The notes under the pieces are model-generated. The model had not been told where the DNA came from and searched no databases. It saw only the letters and a list, made by a program, of their open reading frames with translations. From contig MKVL01000004.1 of NCBI GenBank assembly GCA_001899205.1, forward strand, positions 124,001 through 188,000: DNA of 64,000 nt, given 5' to 3'. The translations under genes and the position numbers were made by a program. This DNA is from Mesorhizobium sp. 65-26. GTDB taxonomy: Bacteria; Pseudomonadota; Alphaproteobacteria; Rhizobiales; Rhizobiaceae. The number at the start of each line of letters is the position of its first letter. The first letter of the stretch is position 1. Positions 35,402 through 44,040 of the stretch are shown here, in pieces.

Positions 35402-36133
35402 TCAGCGCTCCCGCTCGAAGGCAAAGACGCAGCTCTTCCTGCTGGGGGTCGCTTCGCCGAAATCCACCACCGCGTGCTCGGCCAGCAACCGCAGCCGCGT
35501 CCGCGGCAGGTAGGCGCGGCCGGGATCACCGACCAGCACCTCGATGCCGCGCTCGAGACAGCGATCCAGAAACGCGATCACCTGCTCGGCAAGCTCAGGT
35601 CCGTAAAAGAGGTCGCCGACCAGCACGAGGTCCACGCCAGGCGGCGAGCCGGCGGTCAGGTCGTCATTCCGCGTCGAGATAGCGACACCGTTGGCGGCGG
35701 CATTGAGATCGATGGCGACAATGCCGTTGCGGTCCGTTTCGGAAGCCGTCACGTCGCGCGCGCCAGCCTTTGCCGCCGCGATGCCGACCAGACCGCCTCC
35801 GGCGCCGAGATCGAGCACGCGGCGGTCGGTAAGGATCTCGGGATGATCGAGAATATGACGCGCCAGCACCGCGCCGCCGGCCCAGACATAGGCCCAGTAG
35901 GGCGGCTGTGGCTCGTCGTCTTCGTCGGATGGGCATTCATCTGTGGCCGCGTCCTGGTCCGACGCAGCGTCCGGTTCGGTCAGACGCCCGAGCCAGCTGG
36001 CCGGATGTGCGGTGTAGAGCAGGATCTCGGGCAGCCCCGGCACCGGGGCAAGCCGCATGTTGTCCCGGATGAAGGTCGCGGCATCCGGCCGCGAGGCCGT
36101 CGCGGCGCGGTCCGGGGAATTGGCCTGCTTCAA
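35402..36133 (-). CDS. SAM-dependent methyltransferase, ETFB-lysine methyltransferase-like
   Basis: 243 residues from a TTG at 36133 that overlaps the fadD stop codon. The SAM-binding motif VLDLGAGGGLVGIAAA is central and VDLVLVGDLFYG follows as the post-motif region. The conserved start FIRDNMRLAPVPGLPEILLY lies before any ATG, which is why I take the TTG. PPYWAYVWAGGAVLARHIL is typical of the group that includes ETF-beta lysine and related protein methyltransferases. An acidic insert (TDECPSDEDDEPQ) is unusual. Likely translated together with fadD; the target protein is not known. Confidence 0.82.
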   Translation of the reverse strand: MKQANSPDRAATASRPDAATFIRDNMRLAPVPGLPEILLYTAHPASWLGRLTEPDAASDQDAATDECPSDEDDEPQPPYWAYVWAGGAVLARHILDHPEILTDRRVLDLGAGGGLVGIAAAKAGARDVTASETDRNGIVAIDLNAAANGVAISTRNDDLTAGSPPGVDLVLVGDLFYGPELAEQVIAFLDRCLERGIEVLVGDPGRAYLPRTRLRLLAEHAVVDFGEATPSRKSCVFAFERER

Positions 36134-38043
36134 TCGCGCAGTGCCCGGCGCAGGATCTTGCCGACCGGTGTCTTCGGCAGTTCGGTGCGGAACTCGATGT
36201 ATTTCGGCCGCTTGTAGCCCGTCAGGTTGGCGCGGCAATAGGCAGTCAGGTCCTCGGCGGTCAGGGCCGGGTCCTTCTTGACGACGAACAGCTTCGGCAC
36301 CTCTCCCGAATGCTCGTCCGGCACGCCGATCGCCGCCACCTCGAGCACGCCGGGATGCTGTGCCACCACCTCCTCGAGTTCGTTCGGATAGACGTTGAAG
36401 CCCGAGACCAGGATCATGTCCTTCTTGCGGTCGACGATCTTGGTGTAGCCGCGCTCGTCCATGAAGCCCATGTCGCCCGACTTGAAGAAACCGTCCTCGG
36501 TCATCACCTTGGCGGTCTCGTCGGGCCGGTTCCAGTAGCCGGCCATCACCTGCGGCCCCCGGATGCAGATTTCGCCGACCTCGCGCAGCGGCAGATTGTT
36601 GCCGTCGTCGTCACGAATGGCGATCTCGGTCGAGGGCAGGGGCAGGCCGATCGTGCCGGTGAATTCGCTGGAGCTGAACTTATTGGCCGTCGCCACGGGC
36701 GAGGTTTCCGAAAGGCCGTAGCCCTCCGAAACCGGGCAGCCGGTCAGTGCCTTCCAGCGCTCGGCGACCCCCTTTTGCACCGCCATGCCGCCGCCGAGCG
36801 TCAGCACCAGAGGCTTGAAGTCGAGCTTGCGGAAGTCTTCATTGTTGAGCAGCGCGTTGAACAGCGTGTTGAGGCCCGGGAAGATGTGGAAAGGCTGCTT
36901 CTTCAACTCCTTGACGAAGCCGGGAATGTCGCGCGGATTGGGGATCAGCAGGTTGCGGGCGCCCTGCTGCATACCCATCATCGCGTTCACGGTCAGCGCG
37001 AAGATATGGTAGAGCGGCAGCGCGCAGACATAGTTCACATGCGCTGGCTTCGGCTTGATCGTGAAGGCGTCCTCGACCCACAGCGCGTTCTGCATCATAT
37101 TCGACAGCACATTGCTGTGCAGTAGCGTCGCGCCCTTGGCGATGCCGGTCGTGCCGCCGGTATATTGCAGGAAGGCGACGTCACCGGCCACGACAGCGGC
37201 GGGTTTCAGGGAAAGGCCCGCGCCGGCCTTCAGCGCGGCGTTGAACTTGACGTGGCCGGGTAGCGACCAGGCGGGCACCATCTTCTTGACGCGGCGGACC
37301 ACGAGGTTGACGATCGCGCCTTTGAGGCCGCCCAGCAGGTCGCCCATGGCCGCCACCACCACGTGCTTGACGCCGGTCCTGGCGACCACCGCCTGCAGCG
37401 TGCCGGCGAAATTCTCCAGGATGACGATCGCCTCGGCGCCGGAATCCTTGAGCTGGTGCTCCAGTTCGCGCGGCGTGTAGAGCGGATTGACGTTGACCAC
37501 GACATAGCCGGCGCGCAGCACCGCCATCATGGTGATCGGATACTGCAGGATGTTGGGCATCATCAGCGCGACGCGCGCGCCCTTGGCCAGGCCCTTTGAC
37601 TGCAGATAGGCGCCGAAGGCGGCGGACAGCCTGTCCATATCGGCGTAGCTGATGGACTTGTCCATGCAGGTGAAGGCCGGCTGGGCGGCGTACTGCCTGC
37701 AAGTCGCGACCAGGAAGTCGCCGAGCGAATTGTGGGGCAGGGGACCGATCTCGGCCGGCACGTTCTTGGGGTAGCTGGCGAGCCACGGCTTTTCCGGCAG
37801 TCCCGCTGTCAGCGCCGTCAAGGCTTCCGGCAGCTTGCCCTGCGGCGGCGCGGCCCTGGCGGCGGCCGGCGTCGCCGGCTTGGCCTTGGCCGGCGCCTTG
37901 CGCGCGCCGCTCGCGGCGGGCTTCTTCGCCGACGCGGTCTTGCCGTCGGCGGTCCCTGCCTTCTTCCTGGCCGGGCTGTCGGCCCGTTTCGAGGCGGCCT
38001 TGGCCCTGTTCTCCGGAGCCGTCTCCCTTGGTGTTTTTACCAC
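36130..38043 (-). CDS. fadD: Long-chain fatty-acid-CoA ligase with basic N-terminal tail
   Basis: 637 residues from a GTG at 38043, preceded by GGGAGG at seven bases. Residues about 75-635 are an acyl-CoA synthetase: AMP-binding YTGGTTGIAKGATL, GYGLSETSPV, SGDMGFMDERGYTKIVDRKKDMILVSGFNVYP region (cited in part: VDRKKDMILVSG) and the C-terminal lysine in PKTPVGKILRR. It activates fatty acids to acyl-CoA with ATP. The first ~70 residues are an unusual lysine/alanine/proline-rich stretch (RAKAASKRADSPARKKAGTA and more) resembling histone H1-like tails. The start is set by the ribosome-binding site, so the tail is probably real. Codes with the overlapping methyltransferase. Confidence 0.92.
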   Translation of the reverse strand: MVKTPRETAPENRAKAASKRADSPARKKAGTADGKTASAKKPAASGARKAPAKAKPATPAAARAAPPQGKLPEALTALTAGLPEKPWLASYPKNVPAEIGPLPHNSLGDFLVATCRQYAAQPAFTCMDKSISYADMDRLSAAFGAYLQSKGLAKGARVALMMPNILQYPITMMAVLRAGYVVVNVNPLYTPRELEHQLKDSGAEAIVILENFAGTLQAVVARTGVKHVVVAAMGDLLGGLKGAIVNLVVRRVKKMVPAWSLPGHVKFNAALKAGAGLSLKPAAVVAGDVAFLQYTGGTTGIAKGATLLHSNVLSNMMQNALWVEDAFTIKPKPAHVNYVCALPLYHIFALTVNAMMGMQQGARNLLIPNPRDIPGFVKELKKQPFHIFPGLNTLFNALLNNEDFRKLDFKPLVLTLGGGMAVQKGVAERWKALTGCPVSEGYGLSETSPVATANKFSSSEFTGTIGLPLPSTEIAIRDDDGNNLPLREVGEICIRGPQVMAGYWNRPDETAKVMTEDGFFKSGDMGFMDERGYTKIVDRKKDMILVSGFNVYPNELEEVVAQHPGVLEVAAIGVPDEHSGEVPKLFVVKKDPALTAEDLTAYCRANLTGYKRPKYIEFRTELPKTPVGKILRRALRD

Positions 38044-38536
38044 CCTTTTTCCTCCCTCGATTCCGGTGCTCTTGCCGCCGATGTGTCCTCGCGCCGTGCT
38101 CGCTCCCGAGTGCCCTGGATGTGCTGTGCCGCATTCCGGCGCGGATATTCCGGCTGAACCCAGGCTTTCGTCTATGTATTGCGTCTGTCGCCGGCCGTGC
38201 AAGTCTTGCCCCGGCGGCAGCTTTCGAAAGATTTGCCGCCCGTCGTTCCCGTCGTCCGCCTCATCGGGGAAGACCAGTCCGGCGCGCGTCGGGATTCGGC
38301 GGCGTGCCTCCGGCGCATACCGGCATCAGGTTGAATCAATAAAAAAACTCAATCATTAATAAAGCCGTGATCGGTCAAAAATACTAATTTCCCTCTCCCG
38401 TCGGGCTGTTGAAGAAAATATTTTCTGCTTCCCGTGGGGTAGGCATGCGGGGAGTTCCAATGCCGTGGAAACGGTGCTTATATGCGCCCTTCACGAGCCT
38501 GATAGAGGGGCTTGGAAGAACATCAGGGAGTGCTCA
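38044..38536. other. 493-base gap, presumed double control region, no gene seen
   Basis: Lies between divergent fadD and dppA-like genes. I see no coding sequence, tRNA or insertion element. The stretch 38330-38395 is clearly AT-rich relative to the neighbourhood (TTGAATCAATAAAAAAACT) and is a plausible promoter zone. A perfect 14-bp palindrome AGAAAATATTTTCT sits at 38413-38426, about 110 bases before the dppA-like ATG, and could be an operator. Confidence 0.5.
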
Positions 38537-40129
38537 ATGAAGAAGAAACTGACTTTTGCAGCCGCGTTGCTGGCTGCAAGCGTCCTGGGAGGCGTGGCCA
38601 ACGCTAAGACGCTGGTCTATTGCGCGGAAGCGTCGCCGGAAGGCTTCGACCCGGCCCCGTATACGGCGGGACAGACCTTCGATGCGTCCTCGCGCACCGT
38701 CTTCAACCGCCTTGTCGAATTCGATCATGGCAAGACCACGATCTCGCCCGGCCTCGCCGAGAGCTGGACGATCTCCGACGACGGCAAGGAATACACCTTC
38801 AAGCTGCGCAAGGGCGTCAAGTTCGCCCCGACCGACTATTTCACGCCGACGCGCGATTTCAACGCCGACGACGTCGTGTTCTCGTTCGAGCGTCAGGTTG
38901 ACAAGAACGGCCCGTGGTTCCAGTACATACCGGGCATCGCCTACCAGTATTACAATGACCAGTTCGGCGACAACATCACCAAGGTCGAGAAGGTCGATGA
39001 CCTGACGGTGAAGTTCACCCTCAAGGAGCCGGCGATCACCTTCATCCCGACGCTGGGCATGGACTTCGCCTCGATCGTCTCCAAGGAGTATGCCGACAAG
39101 CTGCAGGCCGACAAGACGCCTGAGCTCTTCAACCAGAAGCCCGTCGGCACCGGCCCGTTCATCTTCGTCGACTACCAGACCGACGCGGCCATCCGTTACA
39201 AGGCCAACCCCGACTACTGGGGCGGCAAGCAGAAGATCGACGACCTGGTCTTCGCTATCACCACCGATCCGGCCGTGCGCGCTCAGAAGCTGAAGGCCGG
39301 TGAGTGCAACATCATGTCCTACCCGGCGCCGGCCGACATCAAGGGTTTGCAGGCTGATCCGAACCTCACGGTCGCGGAACAGGAAGGCCTCAACGTCGGC
39401 GCGCTGATGTACAACACCCAGCAGAAGCCGTTCGACGACGTCCGCGTCCGCAAGGCGCTGAACATGGCCATCAACAAGAAGGCCATCATCGACGCGGTCT
39501 TCCAGGGCGCCGGCCAGGTGGCGATCAATCCGATCCCGCCGACCATGTGGTCCTACAACAAGGAGGTGAAGGACGATCCGTACGATCCGGACGCGGCCAA
39601 GAAGCTGCTCGAGGAAGCCGGCGTCAAGGACCTCAAGATGAACGTCTGGGCGATGCCCGTCTCGCGTCCGTACATGCCGAACGCGCGCCGCACCGCCGAG
39701 CTGATCCAGGCTGACTTCGCCAAGGTCGGCGTCACCGTCAACATCGTCAGCTACGATTGGGGCGAATACCTCAAGCGTGCGTCCGCCGTCGACCACGACG
39801 GCGCTGTCATCGTCGGCTGGACCGGCGACAATGGCGATCCGGACAACTTCCTCGGCGTGCTCCTGAGCTGCGCTTCCGTCGGTTCGAACAATCGCGCGGA
39901 ATGGTGCAACAAGGACTTCGACGCGCTCATCAACAAGGCCAAGACCGTTTCGGACCAGGCCGAGCGCGCCAAGCTCTATGAACAGGCGCAGGTCATCTTC
40001 AAGGAGCAGGCACCATGGGCGACGCTCGCTCACTCCAAGGTGTTCATGCCGATGCAGAAGACCGTCACCGGCTTTGCGATGGATCCGCTCGGCATCCACC
40101 GCTTCGACGGCGTCGATATCGCCGAATAA
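38537..40129 (+). CDS. dppA: Dipeptide-type ABC transporter, periplasmic binding protein
   Basis: 530 residues. Signal peptide MKKKLTFAAALLAASVLGG with cleavage near ANA. Family 5 extracellular binding protein: LVYCAEASPEGFDPAPYTAG at the start, FKLRKGVKFAPTDYF, NADDVVFSFER, PVGTGPF and DDVRVRKALNMAI. It resembles DppA more than OppA. AGGGAG lies before the ATG at 38537. First gene of a dppABCDF-type operon on this strand. DppA-type proteins bind dipeptides or haem in the periplasm; the real ligand here is not proven. Many asparagine and lysine codons reflect the high expression typical of such proteins. Confidence 0.93.
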   Translation: MKKKLTFAAALLAASVLGGVANAKTLVYCAEASPEGFDPAPYTAGQTFDASSRTVFNRLVEFDHGKTTISPGLAESWTISDDGKEYTFKLRKGVKFAPTDYFTPTRDFNADDVVFSFERQVDKNGPWFQYIPGIAYQYYNDQFGDNITKVEKVDDLTVKFTLKEPAITFIPTLGMDFASIVSKEYADKLQADKTPELFNQKPVGTGPFIFVDYQTDAAIRYKANPDYWGGKQKIDDLVFAITTDPAVRAQKLKAGECNIMSYPAPADIKGLQADPNLTVAEQEGLNVGALMYNTQQKPFDDVRVRKALNMAINKKAIIDAVFQGAGQVAINPIPPTMWSYNKEVKDDPYDPDAAKKLLEEAGVKDLKMNVWAMPVSRPYMPNARRTAELIQADFAKVGVTVNIVSYDWGEYLKRASAVDHDGAVIVGWTGDNGDPDNFLGVLLSCASVGSNNRAEWCNKDFDALINKAKTVSDQAERAKLYEQAQVIFKEQAPWATLAHSKVFMPMQKTVTGFAMDPLGIHRFDGVDIAE

Positions 40130-40142
40130 GGTTCGCGAAACG

Positions 40143-40168
40143 GGGGCGGTGCCTTATGGCGCCGCCCC
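40143..40168 (+). other. Intercistronic hairpin after dppA
   Basis: GGGGCGGTGCC (40143-40153) and GGCGCCGCCCC (40158-40168) form an 11-bp stem with one G-U pair and the loop TTAT. No T-run follows. It starts 13 bases after the dppA stop and ends 12 bases before dppB, consistent with protecting the upstream message so that more binding protein than permease is made. Confidence 0.6.
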
Positions 40169-40180
40169 TCCTCGCCCGCC

Positions 40181-41188
40181 ATGCTGCGCTATATCCTCGG
40201 TAAGCTCGCCCTCATCATCCCGACCTTCATCGGGATAACCATCCTCGCTTTTGGCTTCGTGCGCATCCTGCCCGGTGATCCGGTGCTGGTGCTCGCGGGC
40301 GAACGTGGCCTGTCGCCCGAACGTCACACGGCGCTGATGCATCAGTTCGGTTTCGACCAGCCGATCTGGCAACAGTACCTGACCTACCTGACCAACATCC
40401 TCAGCGGTGATTTCGGAACTTCCTTCTCCACCAAGACGCCGGTGCTGAAGGATTTCCTGGTGCGGTTCCCGGCCACGGTCGAACTCGCCATCTTCGCCAT
40501 GATCTTCGCCGTCATCTTCGGCGTCGCCTTCGGCATCTTCGCCGCCATCCGGCGCGGCTCCTGGTTCGACCAGCTCACCATGGGAACGGCGCTCGCCGGC
40601 TATTCCATGCCGATCTTCTGGTGGGGCCTGCTGCTCATCATCGTGTTCTCGGGCATGCTGCACTGGACACCGGTCTCGGGCCGCATCGACCTGCTGTATT
40701 TCTTCAAGCCTGTCACCGGCTTCATGACCATCGATTCCCTGATCTCGGGGCAGAAGGGAGCCTTCCGCTCGGCGGTCTCGCATCTCATCCTGCCGACCAT
40801 CGTGCTCGGTACGATTCCGCTGGCTGTCATCGCCCGCCAGACGCGCTCGGCCATGCTCGAAGTGCTCGGCGAGGACTACGTGCGCACGGCGCGCGCCAAG
40901 GGCCTCGCGCCGCGCCGCGTCATCGGCCTGCACGCCTTCCGTAACGCGCTCATCCCGGTCGTTACCACCATCGGCCTGCAGGTCGGAACGCTGCTGACCG
41001 GCGCCATCCTGACCGAGAGCATCTTCTCGTGGCCAGGCATCGGCAAATGGATGATCGACGCTATCTCCAAGCGAGACTATTTCACCGTCCAGGGAGGACT
41101 TCTGCTGATCGCGCTCATCGTCATGGCCGTGAACCTGATCGTCGACGTGCTCTATGCCGTCATCAACCCCCGTATCCGGTCGAACTGA
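40181..41188 (+). CDS. dppB: Dipeptide-type ABC transporter permease DppB
   Basis: 335 residues with about six membrane helices. Starts MLRYILGKLALIIPTFIGIT. The EAA-loop region reads YVRTARAKGLAPRRVIGLHA, and the family motif RILPGDPVLVLAG follows helix 1. It forms the membrane channel with DppC. One base separates its stop from the dppC start. Confidence 0.95.
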   Translation: MLRYILGKLALIIPTFIGITILAFGFVRILPGDPVLVLAGERGLSPERHTALMHQFGFDQPIWQQYLTYLTNILSGDFGTSFSTKTPVLKDFLVRFPATVELAIFAMIFAVIFGVAFGIFAAIRRGSWFDQLTMGTALAGYSMPIFWWGLLLIIVFSGMLHWTPVSGRIDLLYFFKPVTGFMTIDSLISGQKGAFRSAVSHLILPTIVLGTIPLAVIARQTRSAMLEVLGEDYVRTARAKGLAPRRVIGLHAFRNALIPVVTTIGLQVGTLLTGAILTESIFSWPGIGKWMIDAISKRDYFTVQGGLLLIALIVMAVNLIVDVLYAVINPRIRSN

Positions 41189-41189
41189 C

Positions 41190-42113
41190 ATGACCAACGA
41201 AGGCCCAGCCGCCGCGGAAGCCGCGACCGTCGTCAAGCAGCAGGATGCCCGGCTGCAGATGTTCGCCGAGTTCTGGCATTACTTCTCCATCAACAAGGGC
41301 GCGGTGATCGGCCTCGTCGTCTTTGCGCTGCTGATCCTGGTGGCGGTCTTCGCGCCGCTGCTCGCGCCGCATTCGCCGGACGACCAGTTCCGTGATTTCT
41401 TCCTGACGCCGCCGGCCTGGCAGACGGGCGGCAACGCCCAGTTCCTGCTCGGCACCGACGCCGTCGGCCGCGATATCCTGTCGCGCCTGATCTATGGTTC
41501 GCGCTTCTCGCTGGCCATCGGTTTCGTCGTGGTGACCACGGCGCTCATCTCCGGCGTCATCCTCGGCCTGCTGGCGGGTTACTGCCGGGGCTGGGTCGAT
41601 ACGCTGATCATGCGCATCATGGACATCATCCTGGCCTTTCCGTCGCTGCTCCTGGCGCTGGTGCTGGTCGCGGTGCTGGGCCCCGGCCTGGTCAATGCCA
41701 TGATCGCCATCGCCTTCGTGCTGCAGCCGCATTTCGCGCGCCTGACGCGCGCCGCCGTGATGGCCGAGAAGAACCGCGAATACGTGGTCTCGGCCAAGGT
41801 TGCCGGCGCCAGCCATCTCAGGCTGATGCTGGTAACCATCCTGCCCAACTGCATCGCTCCGCTGATCGTGCAGGCGACGCTGTCCTTCTCCAACGCCATT
41901 CTCGAGGCGGCCGCCCTCGGCTTCCTCGGTATGGGCGCGCAGCCGCCGACGCCGGAATGGGGCACCATGCTCGCCGAAGCGCGCGAATTCATCCTGCGCG
42001 CCTGGTGGGTGGTCACCTTCCCGGGCCTCGCCATCCTGATCACCGTCTTTGCCATCAACCTCATCGGCGATGGCCTGCGCGACGCGCTCGACCCGAAGCT
42101 CAAGAGGTCCTGA
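41190..42113 (+). CDS. dppC: Dipeptide-type ABC transporter permease DppC
   Basis: 307 residues. A ~40-residue cytoplasmic N terminus precedes helix 1 (GLVVFALLILVAVFAPLLAP). LLGTDAVGRDILSRLIYGSR is the DppC/OppC hallmark. The EAA loop is YVVSAKVAGASHLRLMLVTI. I took the ATG at 41190, directly after the dppB stop, rather than the upstream in-frame start inside dppB. Confidence 0.95.
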   Translation: MTNEGPAAAEAATVVKQQDARLQMFAEFWHYFSINKGAVIGLVVFALLILVAVFAPLLAPHSPDDQFRDFFLTPPAWQTGGNAQFLLGTDAVGRDILSRLIYGSRFSLAIGFVVVTTALISGVILGLLAGYCRGWVDTLIMRIMDIILAFPSLLLALVLVAVLGPGLVNAMIAIAFVLQPHFARLTRAAVMAEKNREYVVSAKVAGASHLRLMLVTILPNCIAPLIVQATLSFSNAILEAAALGFLGMGAQPPTPEWGTMLAEAREFILRAWWVVTFPGLAILITVFAINLIGDGLRDALDPKLKRS

Positions 42114-42118
42114 GCCCG

Positions 42119-42976
42119 ATGCCTCTGCTCGAAATCAAGAACCTCACTGTCTCCTTCGACACCGCCGCCGGGCCGTTCCTGGCGGTGCGCGGCATCGATC
42201 TGTCGATCGAACCGCGCGAGGTGCTGGCGATCGTCGGCGAGTCCGGCTCCGGAAAATCGGTGTCGATGCTGGCCGTGATGGGGCTGCTGCCCAAGACGGC
42301 CACCGTCAAGGCCGACCGCATGGCCTTCGACGGCGTCGACCTGCTCGGTCTCAGCCCGGCCGCGCGCCGCAGGATCGTCGGCAAGGACATTTCGATGATC
42401 TTCCAGGAGCCGATCGCCAGCCTCAACCCGTGCTTCACCGTCGGCTTCCAGATCGAGGAAGTTCTGCGCTTCCACATGGGCATGGACCGCGCCCAGCGCC
42501 GGGCGCGCGCCATAGAGCTGATGAAGCTCGTCGGCATTCCGGACCCCGAGGCGCGGCTCAGCTCATTCCCGCATCAGATGTCGGGCGGCCAGTGCCAGCG
42601 CGTCATGATCGCCATCGCCATCGCCTGCAACCCGAAGCTGCTGATCGCCGACGAGCCGACCACGGCGCTCGACGTGACCATCCAGAAGCAGATTCTCGAC
42701 CTGCTGGTCTCGCTGCAGGCCAAGTACGGCATGGGGCTGATCATGATCACCCACAATATGGGTGTGGTCGCCGAAACCGCCGACCGCGTCATCGTCCAGT
42801 ACAAGGGCCGCAAGATGGAAGAGGCCGACGTGCTGTCGCTGTTCGAAAGCCCGAAGAGCAACTACACGCGCGCGCTGCTCTCGGCGCTGCCGGAGAATGC
42901 CGTCGGCGACCGTCTGCCCACCGTCTCCGACATGATGTTCGAGCCGGCTCCGTCCGCCTCGGGAGGCGCCGCATGA
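42119..42976 (+). CDS. dppD: Dipeptide-type ABC transporter ATP-binding protein DppD
   Basis: 285 residues. Walker A GESGSGKS near 41-48, Q-loop [12 protein letters not shown], signature MSGGQCQRV and Walker [13 protein letters not shown], then [10 protein letters not shown], the DppD/OppD subgroup pattern. The signature has Cys where most have Arg (GGQCQR), a mild variant. Five bases after dppC; the stop overlaps the dppF start (ATGA at 42973). Confidence 0.94.
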   Translation: MPLLEIKNLTVSFDTAAGPFLAVRGIDLSIEPREVLAIVGESGSGKSVSMLAVMGLLPKTATVKADRMAFDGVDLLGLSPAARRRIVGKDISMIFQEPIASLNPCFTVGFQIEEVLRFHMGMDRAQRRARAIELMKLVGIPDPEARLSSFPHQMSGGQCQRVMIAIAIACNPKLLIADEPTTALDVTIQKQILDLLVSLQAKYGMGLIMITHNMGVVAETADRVIVQYKGRKMEEADVLSLFESPKSNYTRALLSALPENAVGDRLPTVSDMMFEPAPSASGGAA

Positions 42977-43800
42977 CAACCGTCCTCGAAGGCAAGAACA
43001 TCGTCCGCGATTATCACATCGGCGGCGGCCTGTTCAAAGGCCCGCGCACGGTGCACGCCGTGAAGGGCGTGTCCTTCAGCGTCGACAAGGGCAAGACGCT
43101 GGCCATCGTCGGCGAAAGCGGCTGCGGCAAGTCAACGCTTGCCCGCATCATCACGCTGATCGATCCGGCGACCTCGGGTGAGTTGTTCATCGACGGCAAG
43201 AAGGTCGACATCGCCAGGGACGGCCTGTCCAGGGAGATGCGCCGCAAGGTGCAGATCGTCTTCCAGAACCCTTACGGATCGCTCAACCCGCGCCAGAAGA
43301 TCGGCGATGTGCTGGGCGAACCGCTGCTTATCAACACCGACATTCCGGCCTCGGAGCGACGCGACCGGGCCATGGCGATGCTGAAGAAGGTCGGCCTCGG
43401 CCCGGAGCACTACAACCGCTACCCGCACATGTTCTCGGGCGGCCAGCGCCAGCGCATCGCCATCGCGCGGGCGCTGATGCTCAATCCGAGCCTGCTGGTG
43501 CTGGACGAGCCGGTCTCTGCCCTCGACCTGTCGGTGCAGGCGCAGGTGCTCAACCTGCTCGCCGACCTGCAGGACGAGTTCCAGCTGACCTATGTCTTCA
43601 TCAGCCACGACCTGTCGGTGGTGCGCTACATCGCCGACGACGTGATGGTCATGTATTTCGGCGAAGCCGTCGAATACGGGCCGCGCGACGAGGTCTTCTC
43701 CGACCCGAAGCACAGCTACACCAAGACGCTGTTCGCGGCGACGCCGCGCGCCGACGTGGCCTCGATCAAGGCCAGGCTGGCGAAGAAGAAGGCGGCCTGA
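42973..43800 (+). CDS. dppF: Dipeptide-type ABC transporter ATP-binding protein DppF
   Basis: 275 residues. Walker A GESGCGKST, FQNPYGSLNPRQKIG, signature FSGGQRQRI and Walker B LLVLDEPVSALDLSVQAQ, typical of DppF/OppF. Begins inside the dppD stop and completes the five-gene transporter. The C terminus lacks a cysteine cluster, although many homologues carry one. A long palindromic repeat follows directly downstream. Confidence 0.94.
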   Translation: MTTVLEGKNIVRDYHIGGGLFKGPRTVHAVKGVSFSVDKGKTLAIVGESGCGKSTLARIITLIDPATSGELFIDGKKVDIARDGLSREMRRKVQIVFQNPYGSLNPRQKIGDVLGEPLLINTDIPASERRDRAMAMLKKVGLGPEHYNRYPHMFSGGQRQRIAIARALMLNPSLLVLDEPVSALDLSVQAQVLNLLADLQDEFQLTYVFISHDLSVVRYIADDVMVMYFGEAVEYGPRDEVFSDPKHSYTKTLFAATPRADVASIKARLAKKKAA

Positions 43801-43808
43801 CTCCAGTT

Positions 43809-43985
43809 CGTCATCCTAGGGGCGAGCGACGCGAAGCGGCGCCCAGGCCCTAGGATCCATGCCGCTAGCTAAGCCAAAAAGTGCAGCGGAGCAGATTTTG
43901 CACCGTTGCAACGCCAGTGTGTCATGGCATGGATCCCATGGTCTGCGCCGCGTCGCTTCGCTCCTTGCTTCGCCAAAGGATGACG
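43809..43985. repeat. 177-bp nested inverted repeat after dppF
   Basis: Outer arms CGTCATCCT (43809-43817) and AGGATGACG (43977-43985) enclose GGATCCATGCC (43854-43864) and GGCATGGATCC (43926-43936), plus partly matching arms around GACGCGAAGCGGCGC and GCGCCGCGTCGCTTC. It sits between the convergent ends of dppF and the class V aminotransferase. It looks like a dispersed palindromic rhizobial element that could also act as a bidirectional terminator. Confidence 0.65.
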
Positions 43986-44040
43986 ACGTCGAGGAGCCGT
44001 GATCGACTCCCCATGCAAAGGCTCGAACCACGGTCCGAGG

